Source: Rhodoferax ferrireducens T118 (GTDB lineage Bacteria > Pseudomonadota > Gammaproteobacteria > Burkholderiales > Burkholderiaceae_C). From it: a DNA stretch of 64,000 nucleotides. The position numbers and the translations under genes were made by a program. The stretch is taken from assembly GCF_000013605.1 (NCBI RefSeq), contig NC_007908.1, positions 806,001 through 870,000 on the forward strand, written 5' to 3'. Positions 24,247 through 34,090 of this stretch are shown piece after piece. Positions within the stretch are counted from its first letter, which is position 1. Each line of letters begins with the position of its first letter. Below the pieces are notes generated by a model that saw only the letters and a list, made by a program, of their open reading frames with translations, was not told the DNA's origin and did not search any database.

Positions 24247-25962
24247 ATGTCATCACCCACACGCGCTATGGCCATCGCCAGCATGGCACTGGCAGCAGGC
24301 CTGACCTTTCCTGCGCCGGGCGCTACGGTACAAGCCGGCAAAGCGACGGCGGCGAAGCTGCCTGCGCCTGCCACTGCGCCTGCGCGCCAGGCGCTCTCAA
24401 CGACCGGACTATGCTCGCGCGTCAACATTGCGCCCGCGGTGCTGATTCCGGTGGGCAAGTCGACTGTTTTGCGACCGAGTTCGCCCGTCACCCGCATCCT
24501 GCTGGGCAATCCCGAAAACGCGCGTGCCGCGCGCCCGGCCGATACCCCCGAGGGTAAAAAAGAGGAAGGGGTCAAGACGCCGTCCGTCAACACGCGCCCC
24601 GGCGTCGCCGATGTGGATGTGCTGTTGCTCGCACCGACCGAGGTTTACCTGCTCGGCAAGACCATCGGCACGACCAATGTGGTGATGCTTGACCGCGACG
24701 GCACCTGCACGGCCTTCGATGTCGTCGTCGCCATGGACACCATGGCATTGCAGGCGGTGATCGGCCAACTGCTCCCGATCGAGAAAGAGATCAAGGTCAC
24801 ATCGGCTTTCGATTCGATCGTGCTGTCGGGCATGGTCTCCGACACTGAAGCGTTGACACGGGTGACCGACCTCGCCAATGCCTACGTACGCGGCCAGGAT
24901 GGCGGCGGCCAAAGCAACCAGCGCGTTGTCAATATGCTGGAGGTGGGCGCGCCGCAGCAGGTGATGCTCGAAGTCAAGGTGGCCGAGATCTCAAAATCCT
25001 TGCTGGATCAGTTCGGCATCAACTTTTCCCGTGCCTACGTGCCGGGTGACGGTTCGATGATGCGTTTTTTGTCGGGCATCTTCGGCGGCGCTGTGGGTGC
25101 GATGGGCCAGATCAGCGGTACGGGCGCCAGCGGCGTGCCTTTCAGCTCGGTCGACGCGGTGATAGGTGGCACGGTGCCAATTGCAGGCGCCAGCGGTGGC
25201 AACGTGACGGTGACCTATGACGCCACCACGGGTCGGCCCACCTACACCACCAGCTACGGCACCGTACCGGGCCGCGGCGTGTCCAACGCGACGCTGAACA
25301 TGCAAAAAAACGATGGTCTGGTCAAGGTGCTGGCCGAGCCGACGATCATGGCCATCAGCGGGCAGACCGGCAGCTTTCTGGCGGGCGGCAAGATATTCAT
25401 CCCGGTGTCGAAGGACAATGGTAGCGGGGGGAGCACCACCACGCTGGAAGAAAAGGAGTTCGGCGTTTCGGTCAGGTTCACACCCACCGTGCTCGGTAGC
25501 GGACGCATCAACCTGCGCGTGCGGCCTGAAGTGTCCGAACTCAACGTTGCGGGCGTTCAGATCAGCAGCGGCGGCCTGAACGCGGTGCTGCCATCGTTCA
25601 CCTCGCGCAAGGCCGAAACCACGGTGCAACTGATGGATGGCCAGAGCTTCGCCATCGGCGGCCTGATCAAGAACAACACCACGACCAACATCAATGCCTT
25701 CCCGTTCCTGGGCGAGCTGCCGGTGGTCGGTGCGCTGTTTCGCAGCACCGAGTTTCAGACTGACCGCTCGGAACTGGTGTTCGTGATCACGCCGCGTCTC
25801 GTGAAACCGCTGCCAGTGGGCTACCGGTTGCCCACCGACGGCTACGTGCCACCCAGCCGCAGCGAACTGATCCTGGGCGGCAAGCTGGAGGGCCAGCGCA
25901 CCGATGACGCGGCCAGCGGCGACAACCCCGCCCAAGGCGGCTTCGACAAGGAGAAAAAATAA
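24247..25962 (+). CDS. cpaC: Flp pilus secretin CpaC/RcpA
   Basis: A 571-residue outer-membrane secretin through which the Flp pilus exits. Signal peptide at the N-terminus, then a pilus-formation N-terminal domain (PVGKSTVLRPSSPVTRILLG), a BON-type segment (IVLSGMVSDTEALTRV) and the secretin domain with MLEVKVAEISKSLLDQFGI, VLAEPTIMAISGQTGSFLAGG and VPVVGALFRS-like FLGELPVVGALFRSTEF. The start at 24247 has GGGAGA six bases upstream; an ATG at 24241 is the alternative but leaves no spacing. Its stop overlaps the next start by one base (TAATG). Confidence 0.93.
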   Translation: MSSPTRAMAIASMALAAGLTFPAPGATVQAGKATAAKLPAPATAPARQALSTTGLCSRVNIAPAVLIPVGKSTVLRPSSPVTRILLGNPENARAARPADTPEGKKEEGVKTPSVNTRPGVADVDVLLLAPTEVYLLGKTIGTTNVVMLDRDGTCTAFDVVVAMDTMALQAVIGQLLPIEKEIKVTSAFDSIVLSGMVSDTEALTRVTDLANAYVRGQDGGGQSNQRVVNMLEVGAPQQVMLEVKVAEISKSLLDQFGINFSRAYVPGDGSMMRFLSGIFGGAVGAMGQISGTGASGVPFSSVDAVIGGTVPIAGASGGNVTVTYDATTGRPTYTTSYGTVPGRGVSNATLNMQKNDGLVKVLAEPTIMAISGQTGSFLAGGKIFIPVSKDNGSGGSTTTLEEKEFGVSVRFTPTVLGSGRINLRVRPEVSELNVAGVQISSGGLNAVLPSFTSRKAETTVQLMDGQSFAIGGLIKNNTTTNINAFPFLGELPVVGALFRSTEFQTDRSELVFVITPRLVKPLPVGYRLPTDGYVPPSRSELILGGKLEGQRTDDAASGDNPAQGGFDKEKK

Positions 25963-26243
25963 TGCGCGACTCAAACCTCATCGCCGCGGCGGTCTGCCTG
26001 CTGGCGCTCGGCGGCTGCGCCGCCACAGCTTCGCCTGACTGGGACGCCCGTTTTGGCGACAGCGTGCGAATCCTGAAAGCGCAGCAGCTGATCGAGCCGG
26101 GTGCACCCGCAAGAAATGCGCAGGCGAGTTTAGCCACCGATGGCCGCACCGCTCGTGAGGCGATGGACCGTCACGTCGAAAGCTACCGCAGCCCGCCGCC
26201 CACGACCGTGATCAACATCGGCAACATCGGCACGGGGCGCTGA
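25962..26243 (+). CDS. Small tad-locus lipoprotein
   Basis: A 93-residue lipoprotein with lipobox LALGGC (Cys19-20 region) and the sequence DWDARFGDSVRILKAQQLI after it, a feature I associate with short lipoproteins at this place in betaproteobacterial tad loci (sometimes called CpaD-like). It may assist the secretin, as pilotins do. It overlaps the secretin stop by one base. No catalytic motif is visible. Confidence 0.7.
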   Translation: MRDSNLIAAAVCLLALGGCAATASPDWDARFGDSVRILKAQQLIEPGAPARNAQASLATDGRTAREAMDRHVESYRSPPPTTVINIGNIGTGR

Positions 26244-26276
26244 GCGCGACCAGACCGATATCACAAAGGCGCCATC

Positions 26277-27551
26277 ATGAATCGCTCGTCTTGCCATCGC
26301 CCGCCAGTCCCTGGCCGACGCGCGCGTCAGCGCGGCGCGGTGGCGATTGTGGTCGGTTTGATGATGGCGGTGCTGGTGGGCTTTATTGGCCTGGCGCTCG
26401 ACGGCGGACACCTCTACCTCACCAAGACCGAGCTGCAGAACAGCGCCGATGCCTGCGCGCTCGCAGCCAGCTATGAGCTCACCGGGGCACCAAGCATTGC
26501 GCCCGCTTCCTTTGCCAGGGCGGAAGCAGCTGGCCAGGCCGTGGGGCAGATGAACAAAGTCGATTTCCAGAATTCGGCCATTGCCAGCAGCGACATTGTT
26601 GTGAGCTTCGGCACCGATCTGAGCGCTGGTAACGCCGCCATCAAATGGGTCAATGCCGGGGCCGCGTTGCCCAGTTCGAAGTATGTGCGCTGCACGATCA
26701 CACGCAGCAATATCATGCCCTGGTTTATGCAGGTGCTCATGCCCAGCTTAGACACGCTGACTGTCAGCTCGCTCGCGACGGCAACACTGGCACCAGCGCA
26801 AAACAATTGCGGTATTCCAATGGCAATCTGCTCAAAAGGGTCCGCTCCATCGTACGGCATGACTCCGGGCCAGTGGGTCAGTGGCTTCTTTGGCGCTGGT
26901 GGCGGCGTTACTGGCAGTTTCAACTGGATCGATTTCACTCCCCCGGCGGGCGGCACAAGCGAATTGGCAGCCCTGCTTACCGGCAATGGCGTCTGCACGC
27001 TCAACGTGCCGACTCCCGTGGGGGAACCAGGCGCCCTGGGCGCTGCAGCCGCCAAAGCATGGAACACACGCTTTGGCCTGTATCAAACCGGTTCCACCAA
27101 TGTCACAACTGCACCGCCAGATTTCACCGGCTATTCGTATACACCGACCAATTGGCCTTCGAAGGCCAATGCGCTGGCCGACTTTCTCAGCCGACGCAGC
27201 GCACACGCAAGTTATGGCGCCACCGTCAGTGTCGGCAACACGATCACAGGTCTGGGCATAAACAACTCCTACAACCCAACCACTACCGTCGCTCAGCACA
27301 CCTTGTATGGAGCCGACCGCCGACTGGTTACCGCACCGATTGTTGATTGCGGCGGTTGGGTGGCCAGCAACACGGTACCGATTCAATCTTGGGCTTGCGT
27401 GCTGATGCTCCACCCGATTGACGCCGTGGGTGACGTCGTTTACATGGAGTATGAAGGGCTGTCGAGCGCTTCAGGCAGTCCGTGCGCCACTTCCGGTGTT
27501 GCTGGTGATCTGAACAGCGTCGGTCCGATGGTGCCGGCTCTGGTTCAGTAG
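26277..27551 (+). CDS. tadG: TadG-like pilus assembly protein
   Basis: A 424-residue protein. After a basic N-terminus, RQRGAVAIVVGLMMAVLVGF forms the hydrophobic segment of the TadG-like N-terminal domain, followed by LALDGGHLYLTKTELQNSAD, which is the TadG hallmark. The long C-terminal region is exported and contains several Cys residues (for example CGIPMAIC and CTLNVP), so it may be disulfide-stabilised by DsbA. It lacks an obvious von Willebrand MIDAS motif. It lies upstream of two TadE-type pseudopilin genes. Confidence 0.85.
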   Translation: MNRSSCHRPPVPGRRARQRGAVAIVVGLMMAVLVGFIGLALDGGHLYLTKTELQNSADACALAASYELTGAPSIAPASFARAEAAGQAVGQMNKVDFQNSAIASSDIVVSFGTDLSAGNAAIKWVNAGAALPSSKYVRCTITRSNIMPWFMQVLMPSLDTLTVSSLATATLAPAQNNCGIPMAICSKGSAPSYGMTPGQWVSGFFGAGGGVTGSFNWIDFTPPAGGTSELAALLTGNGVCTLNVPTPVGEPGALGAAAAKAWNTRFGLYQTGSTNVTTAPPDFTGYSYTPTNWPSKANALADFLSRRSAHASYGATVSVGNTITGLGINNSYNPTTTVAQHTLYGADRRLVTAPIVDCGGWVASNTVPIQSWACVLMLHPIDAVGDVVYMEYEGLSSASGSPCATSGVAGDLNSVGPMVPALVQ

Positions 27552-27564
27552 CGAGGTGTCTGAC

Positions 27565-28035
27565 GTGAAAAAGCGCACTCTTCGTCATTCGTTCCAGCGA
27601 GGCGTGGCAGCCGTCGAGTTCGCCATTCTCTTGCAACTGGTGTTGGTGCCGATGATCTTGGGCACGACCGAGCTAGGGCATGCGATCTACAGCTTCAACA
27701 CCCTCGACAAGACGGTGCGCGACGCGGGCCGCCACCTGTCGCAGCACGGACCGGGCGACGCGACCATCGCCGCCGAGGCCAAGTGCCTTGCCGTCTATGG
27801 CACCACCGACTGCTCCGGCTCGCCAGTCGCGCCCGGCTTGACAACGGCCATGGTGTCCATTTGCGACGCGTCGCTGTGCCCCGGCACGCATGCGAATCAG
27901 TCGACCGGCCTCGGATCGATCAACCTCGTTACCGTCAGCATCCCGAGCTACGCCTTCGACTCACTGTTCAAGTTCGTGATTCCAAACGATTTCTCATTCA
28001 ACAACATCTCGGTCACGCTGAGGGCGCAACTGTGA
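27565..28035 (+). CDS. tadE: TadE-type pseudopilin
   Basis: A 156-residue protein with RGVAAVEFAILLQLVLVPMI, the TadE-like prepilin motif (Gly then xxxxEF), followed by LGHAIYSFNTLDKTVRDAGR. It would be processed by CpaA and act as a minor pseudopilin in Flp pilus assembly. The GTG at 27565 lies eight bases after GAGG; a GTG at 27556 overlaps that site and is less likely. Its stop overlaps the next gene's GTG (GTGA). Confidence 0.85.
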   Translation: MKKRTLRHSFQRGVAAVEFAILLQLVLVPMILGTTELGHAIYSFNTLDKTVRDAGRHLSQHGPGDATIAAEAKCLAVYGTTDCSGSPVAPGLTTAMVSICDASLCPGTHANQSTGLGSINLVTVSIPSYAFDSLFKFVIPNDFSFNNISVTLRAQL

Positions 28036-28475
28036 ACACGAGCAATTTTCCGTCGCGCCAGCGTGGTGTTGCCGCGGTCGAGTTCGCGATTGTCTCGTCG
28101 CTGCTCTTCACAGTCCTGTTCGGCGTGATGGAAATGGGGCGGCTGCTCTGGACCTGGAATGCCGCCGTTGAGGCGACCCGTTATGGCGCGCGCCTGGCCG
28201 TGGTCTGTGACCTGAACGACAGCCACATCAAATCTCGAATGATCAGCCGCCTGCCTTCGCTTGCGAACGGAAACATCGTGGTTACCTATCTGAATCCGCC
28301 AAACGCCGACAACACGTGTACCGCGGCGACCTGCAAGGCAGTCAGGGTGTCTCTTACGGGCTACACCCACAACACCATCATTCCCTTCGTGCCGTTGTCG
28401 CTGACGCTGCCTCCATTTGGAACAACGTTGCGCAAAGAGTTTATGAGTAGCACTTCGAACGAGGTCTGCCAATGA
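28032..28475 (+). CDS. TadE/TadF-type pseudopilin (second)
   Basis: A 147-residue protein with RQRGVAAVEFAIVSSLLFTV, the same Gly-xxxxEF processing motif, then MEMGRLLWTWNAAVEATRYG. It is the second pseudopilin and takes the tadF position. Start GTG at 28032 overlaps the tadE stop, and its own stop overlaps the cpaE start (ATGA), so translation of the set is coupled. Four Cys residues near the C-terminal half may form disulfides. Confidence 0.85.
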   Translation: MNTSNFPSRQRGVAAVEFAIVSSLLFTVLFGVMEMGRLLWTWNAAVEATRYGARLAVVCDLNDSHIKSRMISRLPSLANGNIVVTYLNPPNADNTCTAATCKAVRVSLTGYTHNTIIPFVPLSLTLPPFGTTLRKEFMSSTSNEVCQ

Positions 28476-29647
28476 AAATCAAGCTCATCACCCCTGACCC
28501 GTTCAACGCCGAGGCGTGGACCGATGTCCTGCGCGTTGAGCCGGCGTTCGATGTCACGCCGATCGTGTGTGCGTTGCGCGACGTGAAGGTGATTTTTAAT
28601 GGCAGTCGCCCCGACCTCGTGCTGGTCGAGACCGCTACGCCACAAGACTTCGAGGCGCTCGAGGCGCTGGCCAATGCCCACCCCGAGATTGACTACGTGC
28701 TGGTCGGCAACGAGCTCAGCCCCGAGTTTCTGTTGCGCGCCATGCGCGCCGGCGTGCGCGAGGTGCTGCCTTCGCCCGCGGCGCCTGAGGCGGTACTGGC
28801 GGCGCTGCGACGCCAGTTGCGCAAACGCGCGCCGGCTACCGTCTTGCCCGCCACGCACCACGCCGAGGTGCTCGCCTTGGTGTCGTGCAAGGGCGGTAGC
28901 GGGGCCACCTTCATCGCTGCCAACCTGGCCCATCTGCTGGCTGCGGGTGGGCAGCGCCAGGTTGCGCTGATCGACATGAACCTGCAGTTTGGCGATGCTG
29001 CGCTTTTTGTCAGCAGCCAAACGCCCGTGAGCAACGTGGCTGATGTGGCGCGCAACATCAACCGGCTTGACGCCGACCTGTTGCGATCCTCGATGACCGA
29101 AGTGGCGCCCGGCCTGTGGGTGCTGGCGGCGCCGGATGACCCGGCGCAGGCGACTGACGTGACGCCGCAGCATGTGCGGCAGATCGTTGAGCTGGCGCGC
29201 GAGATGTTTGACTTCGTGATCATCGATGTCGGGCGATCCTTGAGTTCGGTCACGCTGCAGGCACTGGATCTGGCTGACCGGGTCTACGCGGTGTTGCAAC
29301 TGACACTGCCTTTCATCCGGGACGGCAAGCGCCTGCGCAATGTGTTTCGTTCGCTTGACTATCCCGCGCACAAAATTCAGTGGATCGTCAATCGCTACCA
29401 GAAGGGCAGCCAGTTCACCATCGACGACCTGAAGAAAACGCTGGCGATCAACCAAGTGATCACGCTGCCGAACCACTACGAAGCGGTGGCGGCATCGGTC
29501 AACCAGGGGGTTCCGGTCGAGCGCATCGCGCCGAACAGCACGATCGCCAGGAGTCTTCGCGAGCTTGCTGAGAATATCGCGCCGCCGCCCCTTGGCCAGG
29601 CCCGCACAGGCTGGCTGTCGGGTCTGTTCCACGGTGCACCGCAATGA
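28472..29647 (+). CDS. cpaE: Pilus assembly protein CpaE/TadZ (ParA/MinD-like ATPase)
   Basis: A 391-residue protein. The N-terminal 120 residues form a degenerate receiver-like domain; the rest is a ParA/MinD-type ATPase with deviant Walker [16 protein letters not shown] (about residues 139-153), Walker A-prime [11 protein letters not shown] and Walker [11 protein letters not shown]. CpaE/TadZ localises the pilus machine to the pole or defined sites. The usual second Lys and Thr of GKGGvGKT are replaced (GSGAT), as in many TadZ proteins. Confidence 0.92.
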   Translation: MKIKLITPDPFNAEAWTDVLRVEPAFDVTPIVCALRDVKVIFNGSRPDLVLVETATPQDFEALEALANAHPEIDYVLVGNELSPEFLLRAMRAGVREVLPSPAAPEAVLAALRRQLRKRAPATVLPATHHAEVLALVSCKGGSGATFIAANLAHLLAAGGQRQVALIDMNLQFGDAALFVSSQTPVSNVADVARNINRLDADLLRSSMTEVAPGLWVLAAPDDPAQATDVTPQHVRQIVELAREMFDFVIIDVGRSLSSVTLQALDLADRVYAVLQLTLPFIRDGKRLRNVFRSLDYPAHKIQWIVNRYQKGSQFTIDDLKKTLAINQVITLPNHYEAVAASVNQGVPVERIAPNSTIARSLRELAENIAPPPLGQARTGWLSGLFHGAPQ

Positions 29648-29657
29648 AAGGAATGCC

Positions 29658-31016
29658 ATGAGTTTGCGCGAAAGACTAGGGGCTTCGGCCCAAGGGTTCC
29701 CGCCAGCGGGCGACCCGGTGCCCGAAGATGCGGGGGCGCCGACCCGCGCGTACCAGGATACCAAGGCGCGCATTCATCAGGTGCTGCTCGGCCGCCTGGA
29801 CCTCGAGGCGATGGAAAACCTGTCGCCCGAGAACCTGAAGGAAGAGCTGCGCCAGATGGTTGAGCGCCTGCTGCTTGAAGAGAACCTGGTTCTCAACGCC
29901 AGCGAACGTCGCAATCTGGTGCGCGACATCCAGTACGAGATGCTCGGCTTCGGCCCGCTCGAACCCTTGCTGGCAGACCCCACGGTGTCGGACATCCTGG
30001 TCAATACCTACCACCAGGTCTATGTCGAGCGCCGCGGACGGCTTGAGCTGACGGACATCAAATTCACCGACGACGATCACCTGATGAAGATCATTGACAA
30101 GATCGTCTCAAGAGTCGGGCGTCGCATCGACGAATCCAGCCCGATGGTGGACGCCCGCCTGCCCGACGGTTCGCGCGTCAACGCGATCATTCCGCCGCTG
30201 GCAATTGACGGCCCGATCCTGTCGATACGGCGCTTTGCGACCGTGCCGCTGAAGCTCTCCAACCTGATCGAGTACCGGTCATTGTCAGACGAGATGGCGC
30301 AGTTCATCGGCGCCTTGTCGCAGGCCAAGATCAATATTCTCATTTCAGGCGGAACGGGATCTGGCAAGACCACTCTGCTCAACATCCTGAGTGCCTTCAT
30401 CAGCACGACCGAGCGCATCGTGACCATCGAAGACGCGGCCGAGCTGCAGTTGCAGCAGCCCCACGTTGTGCGTCTGGAGACGCGCCCGCCCAACATCGAG
30501 GGACGCGGCGAGGTGACGCAGCGCGCGCTGGTGCGCAACGCGCTGCGCATGCGGCCCGACCGCATCGTCCTCGGCGAAGTACGCGGCGCCGAGGCGCTCG
30601 ACATGCTGCAGGCGATGAACACCGGTCACGAGGGATCGATGACCACCGTGCATGCCAACTCGCCGCGCGATGCGCTGGCGCGGCTGGAAAGCATGATTGC
30701 GATGGCCGGCGTGGACTTGCCCGCCAAGGCAGCGCGTGCCCAGGTGGCCTCGGCGATTGGCGTGATCATCCAGGAGAGCCGCATGAGCGACGGCACGCGC
30801 AAGCTGACGAGCATCCAGGAGGTCACCGGCATGGAAGGCGAAACCGTGACGCTGCAGGAAATCTTCATCTTCAGGCAGACCGGCGTCGGCCCCAATGGCG
30901 CGGTGGAGGGCCACTTCACCGCAACCGGCGTGCGCCCGCGCTGCTGGGACCGCTTGATAACACGCGGCATCAATCTGCCGCAAACCCTGTTCGAGCCGGT
31001 GCGGCACGAAGTCTGA
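29658..31016 (+). CDS. cpaF: Pilus motor ATPase CpaF/TadA
   Basis: A 452-residue secretion ATPase that drives Flp pilus extension (and, in this family, retraction). Walker A is [14 protein letters not shown] (about residues 229-242), followed by [11 protein letters not shown] (Asp box), [20 protein letters not shown] (Walker B) and [17 protein letters not shown] (His box). The N-terminal CpaF domain begins [19 protein letters not shown]. The start at 29658 has AAAGGA upstream. Confidence 0.95.
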   Translation: MSLRERLGASAQGFPPAGDPVPEDAGAPTRAYQDTKARIHQVLLGRLDLEAMENLSPENLKEELRQMVERLLLEENLVLNASERRNLVRDIQYEMLGFGPLEPLLADPTVSDILVNTYHQVYVERRGRLELTDIKFTDDDHLMKIIDKIVSRVGRRIDESSPMVDARLPDGSRVNAIIPPLAIDGPILSIRRFATVPLKLSNLIEYRSLSDEMAQFIGALSQAKINILISGGTGSGKTTLLNILSAFISTTERIVTIEDAAELQLQQPHVVRLETRPPNIEGRGEVTQRALVRNALRMRPDRIVLGEVRGAEALDMLQAMNTGHEGSMTTVHANSPRDALARLESMIAMAGVDLPAKAARAQVASAIGVIIQESRMSDGTRKLTSIQEVTGMEGETVTLQEIFIFRQTGVGPNGAVEGHFTATGVRPRCWDRLITRGINLPQTLFEPVRHEV

Positions 31017-31026
31017 AGGAGTTGCC

Positions 31027-31995
31027 ATGGACCTGTCTTTTGTACTCTTCGCGGTTGTGGCTTTTCTGGCTGTGGTGCTGGCGCTCGAAGGTGTGTACAA
31101 CGTCTGGGCCTCGCGCAGCAGCCCTGAGGCCAAGCGTATAGCGACACGGATCGAGGCGCTGGCCGGCGAGGCATCGGCGCCGGCGAGCATCGAGCGCACC
31201 CGTCAGCGCTCGCGCATGCCGCGTCTGAACGGCTTGTTGGGCGGCTTGCCCGCGGGCCGGCGCATGCAGCACTTCGTCACGGCCTCGGCGATGGCGGTCT
31301 CGGCGGCCGAGCTGATCGTGATGTCGGTCGCACTGGGTGCATTCGGATTGTTCCTGCCGGGGCTGCTCGGTAAACCGCTGATCTTCGGTGCGGTGCTGGG
31401 GTTGGGCTTGGCCGTGCTGCCCTGGTGGCGCGTTGCCAACCGGCGCCGCGTCAGGATTGAGCGCATAGAGCGCCAGTTCCCCGAGGCGCTGGATTTGATG
31501 AGCCGTGCGATGCGGGCGGGCCATTCATTCCCTTCCGCGGTCAAGATGGTGGCGGACGAGATGACGGATCCCCTGGGGCACGATTTCCGTGTCCTGTTCG
31601 ACGAGATGAACTATGGCGTACCCACCAATGATGCACTGGCGAATCTGGCCGAGCGCGTGCCGGTGCCCGATGTGAGCTACTTCGTGGTCGCCGTGATGAT
31701 CCAGCGCGAGTCGGGCGGCAACCTCGCGGAGTTGCTTGACAAGATTTCCCTGATCGTGCGCGAGCGCCTGAAACTGCTCGGCGAAGTTCGAACCCTGTCC
31801 GCCGAAGGCAAGCTGTCGGCCATCATCCTCACCGCCTTGCCCTTCGGCGTGGGGCTGGTCGTGAACCTCGTCAATCCGAAGTTCATGGCCGTGCTCTGGA
31901 CCGACCCCGCGGGCTTGCGTATGGTCGGTTTGGCGCTTTTCATGATGCTGCTGGGCATTCTGTGGATGCGCAGCATCATCCGCATCCGGGTATGA
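31027..31995 (+). CDS. tadB: Tad inner-membrane platform protein TadB
   Basis: A 322-residue polytopic protein with a T2SS-F domain (RQFPEALDLMSRAMRAGHSF, then QRESGGNLAELLDKISLIVR), two hydrophobic helices before it and two after. It should form the inner-membrane platform with TadC around the CpaF motor. AAGGAG sits four bases before the ATG. TadC follows 13 bp later. Confidence 0.93.
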   Translation: MDLSFVLFAVVAFLAVVLALEGVYNVWASRSSPEAKRIATRIEALAGEASAPASIERTRQRSRMPRLNGLLGGLPAGRRMQHFVTASAMAVSAAELIVMSVALGAFGLFLPGLLGKPLIFGAVLGLGLAVLPWWRVANRRRVRIERIERQFPEALDLMSRAMRAGHSFPSAVKMVADEMTDPLGHDFRVLFDEMNYGVPTNDALANLAERVPVPDVSYFVVAVMIQRESGGNLAELLDKISLIVRERLKLLGEVRTLSAEGKLSAIILTALPFGVGLVVNLVNPKFMAVLWTDPAGLRMVGLALFMMLLGILWMRSIIRIRV

Positions 31996-32008
31996 AGGAG
32001 ACACTTTG

Positions 32009-32947
32009 ATGACACCGATCCAGCTCGCTTTTCTCGCGCTCATCTTCGTCGTCGTCGTCGCCGGCGTTCTTGGCGTCTCCGGCGTGATGCGCCCGAATGT
32101 CGCACGCCAGCGTCTGGCCGGGCTGGTGGCCGACGCCCCGCCGCGACCGCCGATCCAGCACCGCTGGCTGCACTGGATCGCCGATGCGACGCGCCCCATC
32201 AGCAAGCTTTCGATGCCCGAGGAGGGCTTTGAGAAGTCGAGCCTCAAGCTGCGCTTTGCCCACGCCGGCATTCGCAACGCCAACGCCGCATCGGCGTTCT
32301 TCGGCATCAAGACGCTGTTGACCCTGGGTTTGCCCTTGGTCGCGTTCGCGCTGCTCACGTTGTCAGGCTCGCCACTGAAAGGCAACACCTTGCTGCTCGT
32401 CATGCTGGCGCTGGCCGCGTTGGGCTACTACGGCCCCAACCTGGTTTTGTCCCACTTGGTCATGGTCAGGCAGCGAGAAATATTCGAGTCTTTTCCCGAT
32501 GCCCTTGATTTGATGACGGTCTGCGTGGAGGCCGGTTTGGGCACTGAGGCCGCGATGATGCGCGTGGCCGATGACCTGCAATTCAAGAGTCCGGCACTTG
32601 CAGACGAGATGCGTCTGGTCAACCTTGAGTTGCGTGCCGGCGCTGTGCGCGAGCGGGCCTTGCGCAACCTGGCCATACGCACCGGTGTCGAGGAGGTGGA
32701 CGGCTTCGTCACCATGATCAGCCAGGCAGAGCGGTTCGGTACCAGCATCGCCGCTTCACTGCGCATCCATGCCGAGTTGCTGCGCACGCGCAGGCGCCAG
32801 CGCGCCGAGGAGGCCGCCGCCAAGATCGCGCTCAAGCTGCTCTTCCCGCTGATCTTCTGCATCTTCCCTTCGTTGATGGTGGTCCTGATGGGCCCCGCCA
32901 TGATTCAGATTTATCGCGTTCTGTTGCCCACGATGGGCGGACACTGA
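32009..32947 (+). CDS. tadC: Tad inner-membrane platform protein TadC
   Basis: A 312-residue T2SS-F-domain protein, the usual partner of TadB: ESFPDALDLMTVCVEAGLGT and MISQAERFGTSIAASLRIHA mark the domain, with helices before and a C-terminal hairpin ending at the window of residues 280-300. The start at 32009 lies eight bases after AAGGAG; a TTG one codon upstream is less likely. Confidence 0.93.
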   Translation: MTPIQLAFLALIFVVVVAGVLGVSGVMRPNVARQRLAGLVADAPPRPPIQHRWLHWIADATRPISKLSMPEEGFEKSSLKLRFAHAGIRNANAASAFFGIKTLLTLGLPLVAFALLTLSGSPLKGNTLLLVMLALAALGYYGPNLVLSHLVMVRQREIFESFPDALDLMTVCVEAGLGTEAAMMRVADDLQFKSPALADEMRLVNLELRAGAVRERALRNLAIRTGVEEVDGFVTMISQAERFGTSIAASLRIHAELLRTRRRQRAEEAAAKIALKLLFPLIFCIFPSLMVVLMGPAMIQIYRVLLPTMGGH

Positions 32948-32961
32948 CTGGAGAATTTACG

Positions 32962-34050
32962 ATGGACACCTGCCACCCTTGTTCAAGCTGTCATGCTCTG
33001 TCGGTGATGGCAATCGCCCTCGTCTTGACCGGATGCGCCGCACCCGTGCCCACTGTCTGGCGCGTGGCACCGAACTACCGCATCTCCAATTCGGGTCCGG
33101 ACCGAGTCGCTGACAACGGTTACATGGCGTTGGCGCGCCAATACGAAGGTGAGCACCGCTGGCGTGATGCACGGGACGCCTGGCGCAAAGCCGCGCTGGA
33201 AGCGCCGCAAGACGCCGACGTCATGAACGCGCTTGGCATGGCCGAAGCGGGTCAGGGGCTGTACGGCAACGCGGTCGCGGCTCTGCGTCGCGCCGTGGCG
33301 CTGGCACCGCAGCGCGCGCCGCTGCTCAACAACCTCGGGTATGCCCTTTTGCTCGATGGACGCACTGACGAAGCGAAAGACGTCTTGCGGGAGGCACTGG
33401 TGCTCAATCCGGAGCATCGTTTGGCACGCAGCAACCTGAACCGCGTTGATCAGGTCGCGCTCAATGCAAGCCCGCCGGCAACACCACCCAAGGACACCTC
33501 CGCGACGTCTGATCTTGCGGCATCGACCCAGGCACCGCAATTGCAGAGCGTGCCCAACCTGGAGCCCATGCCACAGAGACAGGCCGGCTTGTCCGTTGTG
33601 GCAGCGGTGGCGATCCCGCCAGTCGCGTCGCCCGCCGTCCCTGTTGCAGAGGCGCCGCCGACCGTGGCGCCAACGCCACCCGTCACAGGGCGGGCCCGCG
33701 AGGTGCTTCAACCGCGTGTCGAAATCGCCAATGGCAACGGCGTTGTGGGCATGGCCGCGTGGCTTGGGGGGTGGATGCGTGCGCGTGGTCTGGTGCAGCG
33801 CACCGCTCTGACCAATGCGCGGCCATTCAACACCGCGACCACGGTGGTGCAATACCGGGTGGGATATTTCAGCGCTGCGCAGGCATTCGCCGAGCGTATG
33901 CCCTATCCGGTCAAGCTTGCCTCCGAGCCGGGCGGCGCACTGGGTGCCGATGTCAGGGTCGTGCTGGGGCGCGACTATCGTGCGGCCGCCCCATGCCAGC
34001 GTCGCTGCCCCGGTTACGACGCGACGACTCTGGCTAAAAACGGCCTCTAG
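32962..34050 (+). CDS. tadD: TadD-like TPR lipoprotein with LytR_C-like C-terminus
   Basis: A 362-residue lipoprotein (lipobox VLTGC near residue 27). TPR motifs at about residues 50-160 include YEGEHRWRDARDAWRKAALE and LLNNLGYALLLDGRTDEAKD, as in TadD, which supports assembly at the periplasm. A Pro/Ala-rich linker leads to a C-terminal domain starting VEIANGNGVVGMAAWLGGWM, which resembles LytR_C. Its last eight codons lie inside an antisense copy of the 65-bp element, which supplies the TAG stop. Confidence 0.85.
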   Translation: MDTCHPCSSCHALSVMAIALVLTGCAAPVPTVWRVAPNYRISNSGPDRVADNGYMALARQYEGEHRWRDARDAWRKAALEAPQDADVMNALGMAEAGQGLYGNAVAALRRAVALAPQRAPLLNNLGYALLLDGRTDEAKDVLREALVLNPEHRLARSNLNRVDQVALNASPPATPPKDTSATSDLAASTQAPQLQSVPNLEPMPQRQAGLSVVAAVAIPPVASPAVPVAEAPPTVAPTPPVTGRAREVLQPRVEIANGNGVVGMAAWLGGWMRARGLVQRTALTNARPFNTATTVVQYRVGYFSAAQAFAERMPYPVKLASEPGGALGADVRVVLGRDYRAAAPCQRRCPGYDATTLAKNGL

Positions 34051-34090
34051 CCCCCGATTTACGGTCGTCTATAACTACTAATTTAGTAGC
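34026..34090 (-). repeat. 65-bp element, antisense copy I between convergent genes
   Basis: Read on the minus strand from 34090: GCTAC, GTAGT at offset 12, GGGCT at offset 37, followed by AGAGGCC. It covers the last eight codons and stop of tadD (plus strand) and the 3' end of the convergent glutamate-synthase-like gene. The tadD stop TAG lies within the element's GGCT core read backwards. Confidence 0.75.
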
